Source: Syntrophaceae bacterium UBA6109
Lineage (GTDB): Bacteria > Desulfobacterota > Syntrophia > Syntrophales > UBA6109
DNA length: 16,963 nt
NCBI GenBank assembly: GCA_002428445.1
Contig: DIWJ01000092.1
Location: 1-16,963 of the forward strand
Direction: 5' to 3'
Both the position numbers and the translations under genes were made by a program. Positions 1 to 8,219 of this stretch are shown here, piece after piece. Each line of letters starts with the position of its first letter. The stretch's first letter is position 1. Under the pieces are notes generated by a model. It made no database searches. It worked only from the letters and a program-made list of their open reading frames with translations, and was not told where the DNA came from.

Positions 1-1317
1 CCGGTCTGCCTGGGCCTGCCCGGCGTTCTGCCCGTCCTGAACAGGAAGGTCGTCGAATTCGCGATCCGGATGGCGATCGCCACGAATTGCCGCGTCAACC
101 CGGAGAACGTCTTTGCGCGGAAGAACTATTTCTATCCCGATCTGCCCAAAGGCTATCAGATTTCCCAATACGCCTCGCCTCTTGCGGAAGACGGTCATAT
201 CGACGTCGATCTCAACGGCGGGAAGAAGCGGATCGGCATCATCCGCATCCACATGGAGGAGGACGCGGGGAAACTTCTGCATGACGAGCACAATCCGTGG
301 AGCTACGTCGATCTCAACCGGACCGGCGTTCCGCTGATCGAGATCGTGAGCGCCCCCGACATCCGCGGCGCCGAGGAGGCGTCCGCCTACCTCCGCCGTC
401 TGCACGAGATCCTGGTTTACCTCGAAATCTGCGACGGGAACATGGAGGAGGGGAGTTTCCGCTGCGATGCCAACGTTTCTCTGCGCCCGCGGGGACAGGC
501 GGCTTTCGGGACGCGGGCCGAGCTCAAGAACATGAACTCCTTCCGCAACGTCCAGCGGGCGCTGGAATACGAAATCAAACGCCAGCAGTACATCCTGGAG
601 AGCGGCGGCACGATCGTCCAGGAGACGCGGTTATGGGACGACAGCCAGGGCGCCAGCTTCTCCATGCGCAGCAAGGAGGAGGCCCACGATTACCGGTATT
701 TCCCGGATCCCGACCTCGTGCCCGTCGTCGTGGACGAGGCGTGGGTGGAACAGGTCCGCGGCACGCTCCCGGAGCTTCCCCTGGAGAAACGCGAACGTTT
801 CGTTCGCGATTACTCGATCCCGCCCTACGATGCGGGCGTTTTGACCGCCAGCCGTGCGCTGGCCGATTACTACGAGGAGGTCGTCCGGCTGTCCGGCCGG
901 CCGAAGATCGCCGCCAACTGGGTGATGGGCGACATCCTGCGCTTCCTCAACGAGGAAAAGCGCGACATCCGCGACTGCCCCGTAAAGCCGGAATCGCTGG
1001 CGGAGATGATCCGCTTCATTGAGGACGGGACGATCAGCGGCAAGATGGCCAAAGACGTTGCCGAGGAGATGTACCGGACCGGCAAGCCGCCGCGGGCCGT
1101 CATCGAAGAAAAGGGCCTCGTTCAGATCACCGACGAGGGCGCCGTCGCCGACGCGGTCCGGAAGGTCATCGAGGCGAATCCCGCCCAGCTGGCCCAGTAC
1201 CGCTCCGGCAAGGACAAGGTTTTCGGCTTTTTCGTCGGCCAGGTCATGAAGGCCACCCAGGGCAAGGCCAATCCGAAGCTGGTCAACGACCTGCTCAAGA
1301 AGATGCTGGCGGGCTGA
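1..1317 (+). CDS. gatB: Aspartyl/glutamyl-tRNA amidotransferase subunit B (5'-truncated by window edge)
   Basis: GatB is the kinase/tRNA-binding subunit of GatCAB. This cytoplasmic complex turns mischarged Glu-tRNA(Gln) or Asp-tRNA(Asn) into Gln-tRNA or Asn-tRNA. The frame is open from base 1 and starts with [14 protein letters not shown], the conserved glycine-rich stretch near the GatB N-terminus, so the true start lies outside the window and the ATG at 70 is internal. Further family motifs are [15 protein letters not shown], the acidic [14 protein letters not shown] region, [43 protein letters not shown] and [11 protein letters not shown]. The C-terminal YqeY-like tail ends in [13 protein letters not shown], as is typical. 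About 40-50 N-terminal residues appear to be missing. No partner gatA or gatC is visible. Confidence is high. Confidence 0.97.
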   Translation, partial: PVCLGLPGVLPVLNRKVVEFAIRMAIATNCRVNPENVFARKNYFYPDLPKGYQISQYASPLAEDGHIDVDLNGGKKRIGIIRIHMEEDAGKLLHDEHNPWSYVDLNRTGVPLIEIVSAPDIRGAEEASAYLRRLHEILVYLEICDGNMEEGSFRCDANVSLRPRGQAAFGTRAELKNMNSFRNVQRALEYEIKRQQYILESGGTIVQETRLWDDSQGASFSMRSKEEAHDYRYFPDPDLVPVVVDEAWVEQVRGTLPELPLEKRERFVRDYSIPPYDAGVLTASRALADYYEEVVRLSGRPKIAANWVMGDILRFLNEEKRDIRDCPVKPESLAEMIRFIEDGTISGKMAKDVAEEMYRTGKPPRAVIEEKGLVQITDEGAVADAVRKVIEANPAQLAQYRSGKDKVFGFFVGQVMKATQGKANPKLVNDLLKKMLAG

Positions 1318-1490
1318 CACGAATGCGTAGCCTTCGGCCCCGGCGGCGGTAACGCCCGGGGCTTCCGGAAATCCGCCTGATGCCGGGGGCCGGAAGACAT
1401 GGAATCCGTGCAGTGCGCGGCAGAAAAACGGGACAACAGACGAGGGGGATCGCCGTTGTCGCCGTGCAGGTTCGAAGATCCCGTTGATTT
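1318..1490. other. Intergenic spacer after gatB with GC-rich inverted repeats
   Basis: No gene is recognised here. An inverted repeat GCCCCGG (1337-1343) / CCGGGGC (1356-1362) sits 20 bases after the gatB stop. A second, overlapping one is CTTCCGG (1362-1368) / CCGGAAG (1390-1396). Neither is followed by a T-run, so a Rho-independent terminator is not supported, although the hairpin may mark the transcript end. I see no convincing promoter for the following gene. Confidence 0.35.
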
Positions 1491-2528
1491 ATGTGCCTCC
1501 AGATACGCGGCCCCGGCCAGTTCAGAACCTCCCTCGCATCCCCGGATTCCGCAACAACCTGGGTTCTTTTCGTTGTGCCGATTCTTCTTGCTGCCGTCCT
1601 GTGCATGCCGGCAGCGGTGCGAGGTGAAAGCCGCCCGGACATCCGGATCGCCGTCCTCGTTTTTGATAACGAGTCCGTCACCGACCGCGAGCGTTTCGAT
1701 CCTTTCCGAAGGGGCATCGCCGATGCCCTCATCGCGGATCTGAGCCGGGAGCGGGGATTCCGGCTCGTTGAACGCACGCGCATCGAGGCGCTCCTTTCCG
1801 AGTTGAATCTGAGTGCATCGGGTCTCGTCGACATGAAATCCGCGCAACAACTGGGCAGGATCCTCGGGGTGCAGGCGCTGGTCCTGGGAAGCTTCTCCGT
1901 TGTCGGGGAGATGGTGAGGATCGACGCGCGGGTTGCCGATGCGGAAACGGGGAGTATCCTGGGAGCCGAGGAGGTGTCGGGGGAAACGAAGGATTTCTTC
2001 GACCTCGAGCAGGCTCTCGCCGCCAGGATCGTTGCGGGGTTCAGAGCGAAGTTTTCCGGAGGTGGAGAAAAAACGGGCCATCGCGATGCGGCGATGGCCG
2101 GGGCGGACGGCCGGGGGCAGGCGCAGCGAATCGCTGTTTTTCCGCTTGAGGATCTGGGCGAACGTTCGGGCCCCGGAAAATGGGGCGAGGAACTGGCCGC
2201 ATGCCTGACAAGGGGCCTTTCCGGAAACCGAAACGTCGAGATCATCGACCGGCGGCGCCTCCGCGCAATTCTCCGGGAGCTTGCGTCGGGAGCAGGAGGG
2301 CAAAGCGGCGGGGAGACGGCCCGGAAGCTGTACGAGCTTGCCGGCGCGGACGGCCTCGTCCTGGGATCGTTTCTCTTGTTTGAGGACAGGATCAAGATCC
2401 ATGTCCGTCTGGTGAAGACGGAAACGGGCGAAGTGGTCGCCGCTGTCCGCGCGGAGGGCAAGGCCGGCGACAGAACGTCACTGGCGGAGCGGCTGGCGGC
2501 CAATATTCTTGCGGCAGGGTGGAAATAG
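1491..2528 (+). CDS. Exported protein with two tandem CsgG-like domains
   Basis: This 345-residue protein has a hydrophobic segment at about residues 23-43, suggesting export by signal peptide or a membrane anchor. Its cysteine (C38) is preceded by leucine, so it is not a good lipobox. Two related domains follow. Domain 1 (about 51-190) has IRIAVLVFDNES, then LVERTRIEALLSELNLSASG and LGRILGVQALVLGSF. Domain 2 (about 212-342) repeats the plan with RIAVFPLEDL, IIDRRRLRAILREL and LYELAGADGLVLGSF. The 'VERxxLxxLLxELxLxxSGLV...GxxLGAxxLVxGS' pattern is characteristic of CsgG/FlgO-like outer-membrane-associated proteins. The ATG at 1491 is the first start after an in-frame stop at 1485, but it has no clear ribosome binding site, so the start is uncertain. 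The gene lies 25 bases before a lipoprotein sharing the domain. Its exact role is unknown; a part in an envelope or secretion assembly is inferred. Confidence 0.8.
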   Translation: MCLQIRGPGQFRTSLASPDSATTWVLFVVPILLAAVLCMPAAVRGESRPDIRIAVLVFDNESVTDRERFDPFRRGIADALIADLSRERGFRLVERTRIEALLSELNLSASGLVDMKSAQQLGRILGVQALVLGSFSVVGEMVRIDARVADAETGSILGAEEVSGETKDFFDLEQALAARIVAGFRAKFSGGGEKTGHRDAAMAGADGRGQAQRIAVFPLEDLGERSGPGKWGEELAACLTRGLSGNRNVEIIDRRRLRAILRELASGAGGQSGGETARKLYELAGADGLVLGSFLLFEDRIKIHVRLVKTETGEVVAAVRAEGKAGDRTSLAERLAANILAAGWK

Positions 2529-2553
2529 AGGACCTCCGAAGGAGGGAGGCGTT

Positions 2554-3783
2554 ATGCGAAAGAAAATCATTTGGTTTGTCGGCGCGACGTTCCTGGCAAC
2601 GGCCCTTCTTGCCGGCTGCCAGACGATGCTGACCCATGTGAAGGCGACGAAGGCCATGCACGAGGGCCGCTACGAGGAGTCCATCGCCCTCTTCCGGGAG
2701 GTGCTGAAGAACAACGAGAACAACGTGGAGGCCCTGAAGGGACTCGGAGAGACCTATCTGCGCATGAAAAAGGCGCCGGAGGCCGTGGCGATGCTGGAGA
2801 AGGCCCACCGCCTTGACCCGGACGACAAGGTGGCGGGCATCAATCTCGGGCTGGCCTACAGTCTGACCGAGGAATACGACAAGGCCCTGCAGGTCTGGCG
2901 CCCGTACGTGGAAAAAGAACCGACCAGCGACCTCTCCGCCGTGGTCCGCAAACAGATAACGCTTGCGCTGTATAAGGATGCAGCCAAGAAGGCGAAGGCG
3001 GCGGTAAAGCAGGAGGCTGCCCTGCAGGCCGCGCCGGGCGACCCCAATGCCCTGGCCGTGACCTATTTCAGTGACAAGGGTTTGACCGCGCAGTCCAGGC
3101 CCCTGCAGAAGGCGATGGCGGCGATGCTCATCACGGACCTGAGCAAGGCGAAATCCCTGAAGGTTGTAGAGCGCATCAGACTCCAGAAGCTTCTGGAAGA
3201 GCTCCAGCTCGGCACGAGCGGGCTTGTGGAAGACAAGACGGCACCGCGGGTGGGCCGCCTTCTGGGTGCGGGCAAGATCGTGACGGGCAACATGCTGGGC
3301 GCCGGCGGAGACAAGCTGGACGTCAAGGGTCTGCTGACAAACGTGCCGACGGGGGGCGAAGTCGGCAGGCAGCACGCCAACGGCCCGGTAACTGAATTTT
3401 TCAAGATCGAAAAGGCGATCGCCTTTGGGATCCTGAAGGATATGGGGATTCGACTTACCAAAGAGGAAGAGGCAACGATCGGGCGCTATGCGACGCAGTC
3501 CTACCCGGGTCTGATTTACTACGGGGAAGGTCTCGACGCGCAGGACCGGGGCGAATGGGACAAGGCGATCGAGATTTTCCAGAAGTGCCTGAAGGAAGAC
3601 CCGACCGGCCCTTGCGTCGCGGCCCTGCTGGAGGCGCCCTCCAGCGGGGACGCCGAGGCGTCGGTCGATGCCGCGGCGATGAGTGAATCCGTCGGCGTTG
3701 CGGCGGAGGCGGCAGCAGCCGCAGATGCGGCGGCGGCCAGCGATGCCAGCGGCGGAGGCGGCGGAGGCGGGGGCGGGCACTGA
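2554..3783 (+). CDS. TPR lipoprotein with CsgG-like domain and poly-Gly C-terminus
   Basis: This 409-residue lipoprotein starts at 2554, where a strong GGAGG-type site (about 2541-2549) precedes the ATG; an ATG at 2509 is in frame but lies inside the previous gene. A signal peptide ends in the lipobox LLAGC, with lipidation expected at C22. Residues about 30-125 carry TPR-like helices (GRYEESIALFREVLKNN and APEAVAMLEKAHRLDPDD). Residues about 165-300 form a CsgG-like domain with VVERIRLQKLLEELQLGTSG and VGRLLGAGKIVTGNML. A further TPR-like unit (WDKAIEIFQKCLKEDP) lies at about 334-350. The tail from about 360 is alanine-rich and ends in nine glycines and one histidine. It is probably tethered to the periplasmic side of a membrane and co-transcribed with the upstream gene. 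The domain match is clear; the cellular role is not. Confidence 0.85.
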   Translation: MRKKIIWFVGATFLATALLAGCQTMLTHVKATKAMHEGRYEESIALFREVLKNNENNVEALKGLGETYLRMKKAPEAVAMLEKAHRLDPDDKVAGINLGLAYSLTEEYDKALQVWRPYVEKEPTSDLSAVVRKQITLALYKDAAKKAKAAVKQEAALQAAPGDPNALAVTYFSDKGLTAQSRPLQKAMAAMLITDLSKAKSLKVVERIRLQKLLEELQLGTSGLVEDKTAPRVGRLLGAGKIVTGNMLGAGGDKLDVKGLLTNVPTGGEVGRQHANGPVTEFFKIEKAIAFGILKDMGIRLTKEEEATIGRYATQSYPGLIYYGEGLDAQDRGEWDKAIEIFQKCLKEDPTGPCVAALLEAPSSGDAEASVDAAAMSESVGVAAEAAAAADAAAASDASGGGGGGGGGH

Positions 3784-3836
3784 CCGTTGAGCGGAGAAAC
3801 CCGCGTAAGACAGCGCGATTCAAGGAGCAGGGTTGT

Positions 3837-4913
3837 TTGATCGAGGGACAGCATAATCCGATGGAGATCCATCCCATTATCTGGCGGGACGAAGCCGTCG
3901 TTCTGATCGACCAGAACGCCTTGCCGCTTCAGGAACGGGAGCTCCTCTGCCGGGAATACGGCGAGGTCGTCGCGGCCATCAGGAATCTGACGGTCCGCGG
4001 GGCGCCAGCGATCGGCGTCGCCGCCGCTTTCGGCATCGCCCTGGGGGCGCGTCGGCTCGGCCGTCTGCCGGCCGGGAGGATGCGCGCCGAGTTTTTCAAG
4101 ATCTGCGACGATTTTGCGCGAAGCCGCCCCACGGCGCGGAACCTCTTCTGGGCGATCGAGCGGATGGGGCGCCGCTTCGACGCCGCATCCGCAGAGGGAA
4201 CTGCCGGCGTCGGCGATGCGCTGCTGGCGGAGGCCCGGGCGATCCTGGAGGAAGATGTGGCGTCGAACCGCCGCATGGGGCGGTTCGGCAGCCCTTTTCT
4301 CCGGGACGGCGATGCGATCCTCACCCACTGCAACGCGGGAGCGCTTGCCACGGGGGGCTACGGAACGGCCCTGGGGGTGATCCGCGCCGCCCATGAAGAG
4401 GGTAAGCGGATTTCCGTCTTTGTCGACGAGACGCGGCCGGTTCTGCAGGGTGCGCGCCTGACCGCCTGGGAGCTCCGCAAGGAGGGCATTCCCTTCACGC
4501 TTATCGCCGACAACATGGCCGGAGCCCTGATGAAGCAGGGCAGGATTCATCTCGTGATCGTAGGGGCCGACCGGATCGCGGCCAACGGAGACACCGCAAA
4601 CAAGATCGGCACCTACTCCCTGGCCGTCCTGGCCCGCGCCCACGGCGTTCCGTTCTACGTCGCCGCCCCTCTGTCCACCGTCGATCTTTCCCTGAAGACG
4701 GGCGACGAGATCCCCATTGAAGAGCGCGACCCCGAAGAGATCCTCTGCCTGCGCGGTGTCCGCATCGCCCAGGAGGACATCGACGTCTACAACCCCGCGT
4801 TCGACGTCACCCCCGCCTCACTGGTAACGGCCATCATCACGGAAGCCGGCGTCGCGGATCCGCCCAGCGAGTCTGCTCTGCGCGGCCTCTGCAGCCGGGA
4901 GCATTCCCGATGA
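3837..4913 (+). CDS. mtnA: S-methyl-5-thioribose-1-phosphate isomerase
   Basis: MtnA converts 5-methylthioribose 1-phosphate to methylthioribulose 1-phosphate in methionine (methylthioadenosine) salvage. In anaerobes the same enzyme can feed 5-deoxyribose/MTA shunts. The protein has 358 residues, normal for the family. It shows [16 protein letters not shown] (about 51-66), [15 protein letters not shown], the catalytic cysteine in [18 protein letters not shown] (C165), ADNMAGALM, and the catalytic aspartate in [19 protein letters not shown] (D245). It ends near [17 protein letters not shown]. The chosen start is TTG at 3837, because AAGGAG at 3822-3827 lies 9 bases upstream; an ATG at 3861 has a weaker site. 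The stop overlaps the next gene's ATG by 4 bases, implying translational coupling to the ABC ATPase. No mtnK, mtnP or mtnB is present here. A related ribose-1-phosphate isomerase or eIF2B-like role is the alternative. Confidence 0.94.
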   Translation: MIEGQHNPMEIHPIIWRDEAVVLIDQNALPLQERELLCREYGEVVAAIRNLTVRGAPAIGVAAAFGIALGARRLGRLPAGRMRAEFFKICDDFARSRPTARNLFWAIERMGRRFDAASAEGTAGVGDALLAEARAILEEDVASNRRMGRFGSPFLRDGDAILTHCNAGALATGGYGTALGVIRAAHEEGKRISVFVDETRPVLQGARLTAWELRKEGIPFTLIADNMAGALMKQGRIHLVIVGADRIAANGDTANKIGTYSLAVLARAHGVPFYVAAPLSTVDLSLKTGDEIPIEERDPEEILCLRGVRIAQEDIDVYNPAFDVTPASLVTAIITEAGVADPPSESALRGLCSREHSR

Positions 4914-5884
4914 AGGACGCCATCCTCGACATCCGGGGCCTGAAAACGCACTTCTTCACGAACAAGGGTGTTGTCAAGGCGGTGGACGGCGTCGATATCA
5001 CCGTCCGCGAAGGCGAGACGATGTGCCTCGTCGGCGAATCCGGATGCGGCAAGTCGATGACGGCCCTGTCGATGATGCGGCTTGTACCGGAGCCCCAGGG
5101 GCGCATCGTGGAAGGAGCGATCCTCTTCGAAGGAAAAGACCTCGTTGCGGCGACCGAGGCCGAGATGCGGGAGATACGAGGGAATCGGATCTCCATGATC
5201 TTCCAGGAGCCGATGACGTCGCTCAATCCCGTGCTGAAGATCGGCGAGCAGATCGCCGAAGCGGTGGAACTGCACCAGGGTCTGCGGGGCTCGGAGGCCT
5301 GGAAGCTGGCCGGCGAGATGCTGCGGCTGGTCGGCATCCCGGCGCCGGAAACCCGCGTAAACGAGTACCCTCACCAGATGAGCGGCGGGATGCGCCAGCG
5401 CGTGATGATCGCGATGGCCCTGTCCTGCCGTCCCCGGCTCCTGATCGCCGATGAGCCGACGACGGCGCTGGATGTCACCATCCAGGCCCAGATCCTGGAC
5501 CTCATCAACCGCCTGAAAGAGCAGATCGGATCGGCGGTTCTGCTCATCACGCACAACCTGGGCGTTGTCGCCGAGGTGGGCCAGTCTGTCGCGGTCATGT
5601 ATGCCGGCCGCATCGTTGAATATGCCGACGTTGTCCGCCTGTTCAACAACCATCAGCATCCCTACACGGCCGGTCTTTTCGCCTCCCTTCCCCGGCCATG
5701 TGCCGGCGGGCAGAAAGAACGACTCCAGGCGATCCGCGGCGTCGTGCCGGACCTCCTGGCCCTGCCGCAGGGCTGCAGTTTCGCGGACCGCTGCCCGAAG
5801 GTCTTTGCGAAGTGCCGCGAGCGGATGCCGGAATTGGTTGAGGTGGAACCCGGCCATCAGGTAAGGTGTTGGCTATATGGATGA
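4910..5884 (+). CDS. dppD: Oligopeptide/dipeptide ABC transporter ATP-binding protein (DppD/OppD type)
   Basis: This is one of the two ATPases that power a peptide/nickel-type ABC importer at the inner membrane. The 324 residues contain Walker A GESGCGKS (42-49), the Q-loop [11 protein letters not shown] (Q99), the signature MSGGMRQRV (157-165), Walker [13 protein letters not shown] and the switch histidine in LLITH (H215). The C-terminal extension HPYTAGL...[14 protein letters not shown] is the oligopeptide-transporter C-terminal domain that distinguishes Dpp/Opp ATPases; its clustered cysteines (about 289, 295, 302, 320) may bind an Fe-S cluster, as reported for some family members. The ATG overlaps the mtnA stop by 4 bases. 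The dppF-like partner follows after 36-39 bases. No permease or solute-binding gene is in the window, so substrate assignment to peptides is by family only. Confidence 0.93.
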   Translation: MKDAILDIRGLKTHFFTNKGVVKAVDGVDITVREGETMCLVGESGCGKSMTALSMMRLVPEPQGRIVEGAILFEGKDLVAATEAEMREIRGNRISMIFQEPMTSLNPVLKIGEQIAEAVELHQGLRGSEAWKLAGEMLRLVGIPAPETRVNEYPHQMSGGMRQRVMIAMALSCRPRLLIADEPTTALDVTIQAQILDLINRLKEQIGSAVLLITHNLGVVAEVGQSVAVMYAGRIVEYADVVRLFNNHQHPYTAGLFASLPRPCAGGQKERLQAIRGVVPDLLALPQGCSFADRCPKVFAKCRERMPELVEVEPGHQVRCWLYG

Positions 5885-5923
5885 TCGCCCGGGAAAAGTT
5901 CCCTATCCGGGCATGGCGGTGTG

Positions 5924-6889
5924 ATGAATAACGAACTTGTCTCCATCCGCGGATTGAAGAAGCACTATCCCGTCCGGCAGGGGCTTTTCCGGCGCAGGAC
6001 GGCGGCGGTAAAGGCCGTCGACGGCGTGGACCTTTCCATCGGCAAGGGGGAAACGCTCGGCCTCGTCGGCGAGTCCGGCTGCGGCAAGTCCACGCTGGGG
6101 AGGCTCATCCTGCGGCTCGAGGAACCGGACGAGGGAAGCATCTGCGTCGAGGGCACGGACATCTCCTCATTGAAATCCGGCGCACTGCAAAAGCTGCGGC
6201 GGAATATCCAGATCATCTTCCAGGACCCCTATTCTTCCCTGAATCCCCGCAAGCGGGTGGATTCGATCGTCGGCGAGCCGCTGGCCATTCACGGGATTGC
6301 ATCCGGGAAAGAGAGGGAGGCGCGGGTCGTCCAGCTGCTGGAGACCGTGGGCCTGCGTCCCGAGCAGCGTTTCCTGTATCCGCACCAGTTCAGCGGCGGG
6401 CAAAGGCAGCGGATCGGGATCGCCCGCGCCCTGGCCCTGAACCCGCGGATCGTCGTCGCCGACGAGCCGGTATCGAGCCTCGATGTGTCCATCCAGGCGC
6501 AGATCGTGAATCTCCTCCAGGACCTCCAGGAGCGATTGGGGCTGACCTATCTCTTCATCTCGCACGATCTCAATCTCATCGAGTACATCTCCGATCGCGT
6601 GGCCGTGATGTACCTGGGAAAAATCATGGAAATCGCCCGGAGCGAGGTCCTCTGCCGGCAGCCTGTGCATCCCTATTCGGAAGCCCTGCTTTCCGCGCTG
6701 CCGAGTCTGGACCCTCAAGCCAAACGCCGGCGCATCCTTCTGAAAGGCGACGTGCCGAGCCCGATCGACCCGCCCTCGGGATGCCGGTTCCACACGCGCT
6801 GCCCGCTGCGGATCGACATCTGCGATAAGGAAGAGCCGCCGCTTTCGGGGCGGCCGAACGGCTCCCGTGTGGCCTGCCATGTCCGCTGA
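5924..6889 (+). CDS. dppF: Oligopeptide/dipeptide ABC transporter ATP-binding protein (DppF/OppF type)
   Basis: This is the second ATPase of the Dpp/Opp importer and would pair with the preceding dppD-like protein. The N-terminus has the family's [16 protein letters not shown] strand followed by a basic insert ([20 protein letters not shown]) typical of OppF. Walker A is GESGCGKST (about 49-57), the Q-loop is [16 protein letters not shown], the signature is [15 protein letters not shown], Walker B is [13 protein letters not shown] and the switch histidine is in LFISHDL. The C-terminal HPYSEAL and [14 protein letters not shown] region matches the oligopeptide C-terminal domain. A GTG at 5921 lies directly before the chosen ATG at 5924, and neither has a strong ribosome binding site. 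The 3' end overlaps the HAD gene by 11 bases. Confidence 0.93.
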   Translation: MNNELVSIRGLKKHYPVRQGLFRRRTAAVKAVDGVDLSIGKGETLGLVGESGCGKSTLGRLILRLEEPDEGSICVEGTDISSLKSGALQKLRRNIQIIFQDPYSSLNPRKRVDSIVGEPLAIHGIASGKEREARVVQLLETVGLRPEQRFLYPHQFSGGQRQRIGIARALALNPRIVVADEPVSSLDVSIQAQIVNLLQDLQERLGLTYLFISHDLNLIEYISDRVAVMYLGKIMEIARSEVLCRQPVHPYSEALLSALPSLDPQAKRRRILLKGDVPSPIDPPSGCRFHTRCPLRIDICDKEEPPLSGRPNGSRVACHVR

Positions 6890-7526
6890 CGCCCGAAGCC
6901 CGCGATCCGGGAAGACAGGAAGCGGCCTTCTTCTCTTTGATTTCGACGGCGTTCTCGTCGAGTCGCTTACCGTCTACGAGCGGGTCGTGAAAAGGGCGCT
7001 CGATCAGATCGGCAGCCCTATCGTGAAGAGCCGTGAAGACTTTCTCGCCCTCTTCGACGGGAATTTTTACGAGTCCCTGGTCCGGAAAGGCATTGATGTG
7101 AAGATCTTCGCGCGGGCCCTCCGGTTGACGGCCGAAGACCATGGGGGGATCCGGCCGCATGCGGCGATGATGCCGGTGCTGCAGGCATTGCAAAAAAGGC
7201 GCCTGCTGGCCGTTCTGTCTTCCAACGCCGCCCGGACGATTGAGCGGGCGCTGGCGCGTTTCGGCTGGGACGGCTGTTTCGATCGCGTTTTCGGATCGGA
7301 GGCGGGCTTCAGCAAAACCGAGAAATTCGGGCGGGCGCTGGAGCTCTACGGGGTGAAGCCGGCAGAGGTCTTTTATGTATGCGACACGGTCGGCGACATC
7401 CGCGAGGCCCGGGACGCCGGCATCCGCACCGTCGCCGTCACCTGGGGATGGCACTCCCGCGAACGCCTCGCCGCGGCGCATCCCGACAGGCTGATCGATG
7501 TTCCGGAAAAACTCCTCATGCTGTAA
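6879..7526 (+). CDS. HAD-superfamily phosphatase (phosphoglycolate phosphatase-like)
   Basis: This 215-residue cytoplasmic hydrolase has all HAD motifs. Motif I is [13 protein letters not shown], with nucleophile D21 and acid D23. Motif II is AVLSSNAA (S114/S115). Motif III is the lysine in GFSKTEKFG, and motif IV is [15 protein letters not shown]. An alpha-helical cap lies between motifs I and II, at about residues 30-95, as in the Gph/PGP subfamily. The substrate cannot be read from the sequence. The ATG at 6879 sits inside the dppF-like gene (11-base overlap), and an in-frame GTG at 6867 is the alternative start. The coupling to mtnA and the transporter ATPases suggests a shared transcript, and a sugar-phosphate substrate is possible. 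It is the last plus-strand gene before a convergent minus-strand block. Confidence 0.88.
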   Translation: MSADARSPRSGKTGSGLLLFDFDGVLVESLTVYERVVKRALDQIGSPIVKSREDFLALFDGNFYESLVRKGIDVKIFARALRLTAEDHGGIRPHAAMMPVLQALQKRRLLAVLSSNAARTIERALARFGWDGCFDRVFGSEAGFSKTEKFGRALELYGVKPAEVFYVCDTVGDIREARDAGIRTVAVTWGWHSRERLAAAHPDRLIDVPEKLLML

Positions 7527-7586
7527 AACCCAACGGCAGGCGCGCAACCCCGGACGGCGATGCCGCCAGATTCTCCCTCCGACTGC

Positions 7587-8090
7587 TCACAGGTCGTAGA
7601 GGGTCTCGTCGATGCGGGGCTTGGCACGCCTGCGGCGGGAGCCCTTCCCTTTCCCTTCCAGAAGAAACGGCTCCTCCCCTTCCAGAAGATCTCCCATCTC
7701 GGCCTCGATCTTTTCGGGGTCTTCGCCCTTCTCCATACGGTGCAGCGCCTCTTCCATCCCCGGACCCAGTTTCATGCCCGTCATGTCGGTGAGCTTGCGC
7801 ATGAGATTGGCCGCCTGACGGGGGTTCTCTTCATCCATGTGTTCCGCTTCAGAGGCCAGCATGGACATGGCCTTTTCCATTCGGGCTTCGTCGAGGGGCG
7901 GCAGGCCGTCGTTCGGCGAAGCTTCAGCGTCCGCTCTTCCCCCCTTGACCCGGGCGAAGATCGACATCCGGCGCTCGAGATCCACCTTCCTGCAGCGCGG
8001 ACACTTGGGGATCCTGGAGGTGTTTACCGTCTTGGAAAAGAAGCTGAAGACGGTGTTGCAGCGACCGCAGTAGAATTCGTAGATCGGCAT
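7587..8090 (-). CDS. FmdB-type zinc-ribbon protein
   Basis: This 167-residue protein begins MPIYEFYCGRC, the typical start of the FmdB/zinc-ribbon regulatory family. Two CxxC pairs (C8/C11 and C30/C33) would bind one zinc ion. After about residue 45 the protein becomes charged and probably helical, with a Met/Glu-rich middle (ARMEKAMSMLASEAEHMDEE, MRKLTDMTGMKLGPGMEEAL) and a basic stretch GKGSRRRRAKPR near the end. The ribosome binding site on the minus strand is GGGAGAAGGA, a few bases before the ATG. The gene lies 129 bases downstream of the M48 protease gene on the same strand and converges with the HAD gene, 60 bases away. Family members are named from a putative formamidase-operon regulator, but their real role is mostly unknown. 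Confidence 0.85.
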   Translation of the reverse strand: MPIYEFYCGRCNTVFSFFSKTVNTSRIPKCPRCRKVDLERRMSIFARVKGGRADAEASPNDGLPPLDEARMEKAMSMLASEAEHMDEENPRQAANLMRKLTDMTGMKLGPGMEEALHRMEKGEDPEKIEAEMGDLLEGEEPFLLEGKGKGSRRRRAKPRIDETLYDL

Positions 8091-8219
8091 GATCCTTCTC
8101 CCGTATGGACATTTTGCGTACGGTCCCTTCCGCGATCCCGGCTTTCATCGGGCAAGGGTCACGGCAATTGCGCGAGGGGACAAAAAGTCTGCCCTAGTTT
8201 AGTCATGTCTTCATGAAAA

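Noticed and set aside
3519..4643. Minus-strand open frame opposite mtnA with a poly-proline run
   Set aside because: The proline run is simply the complement of the glycine tail codons; mtnA on the other strand is certain.
7527..7586. Bidirectional terminator between the convergent HAD and FmdB genes
   Set aside because: Only short, weak pairings (such as CGGC/GCCG) and no T-run on either strand.
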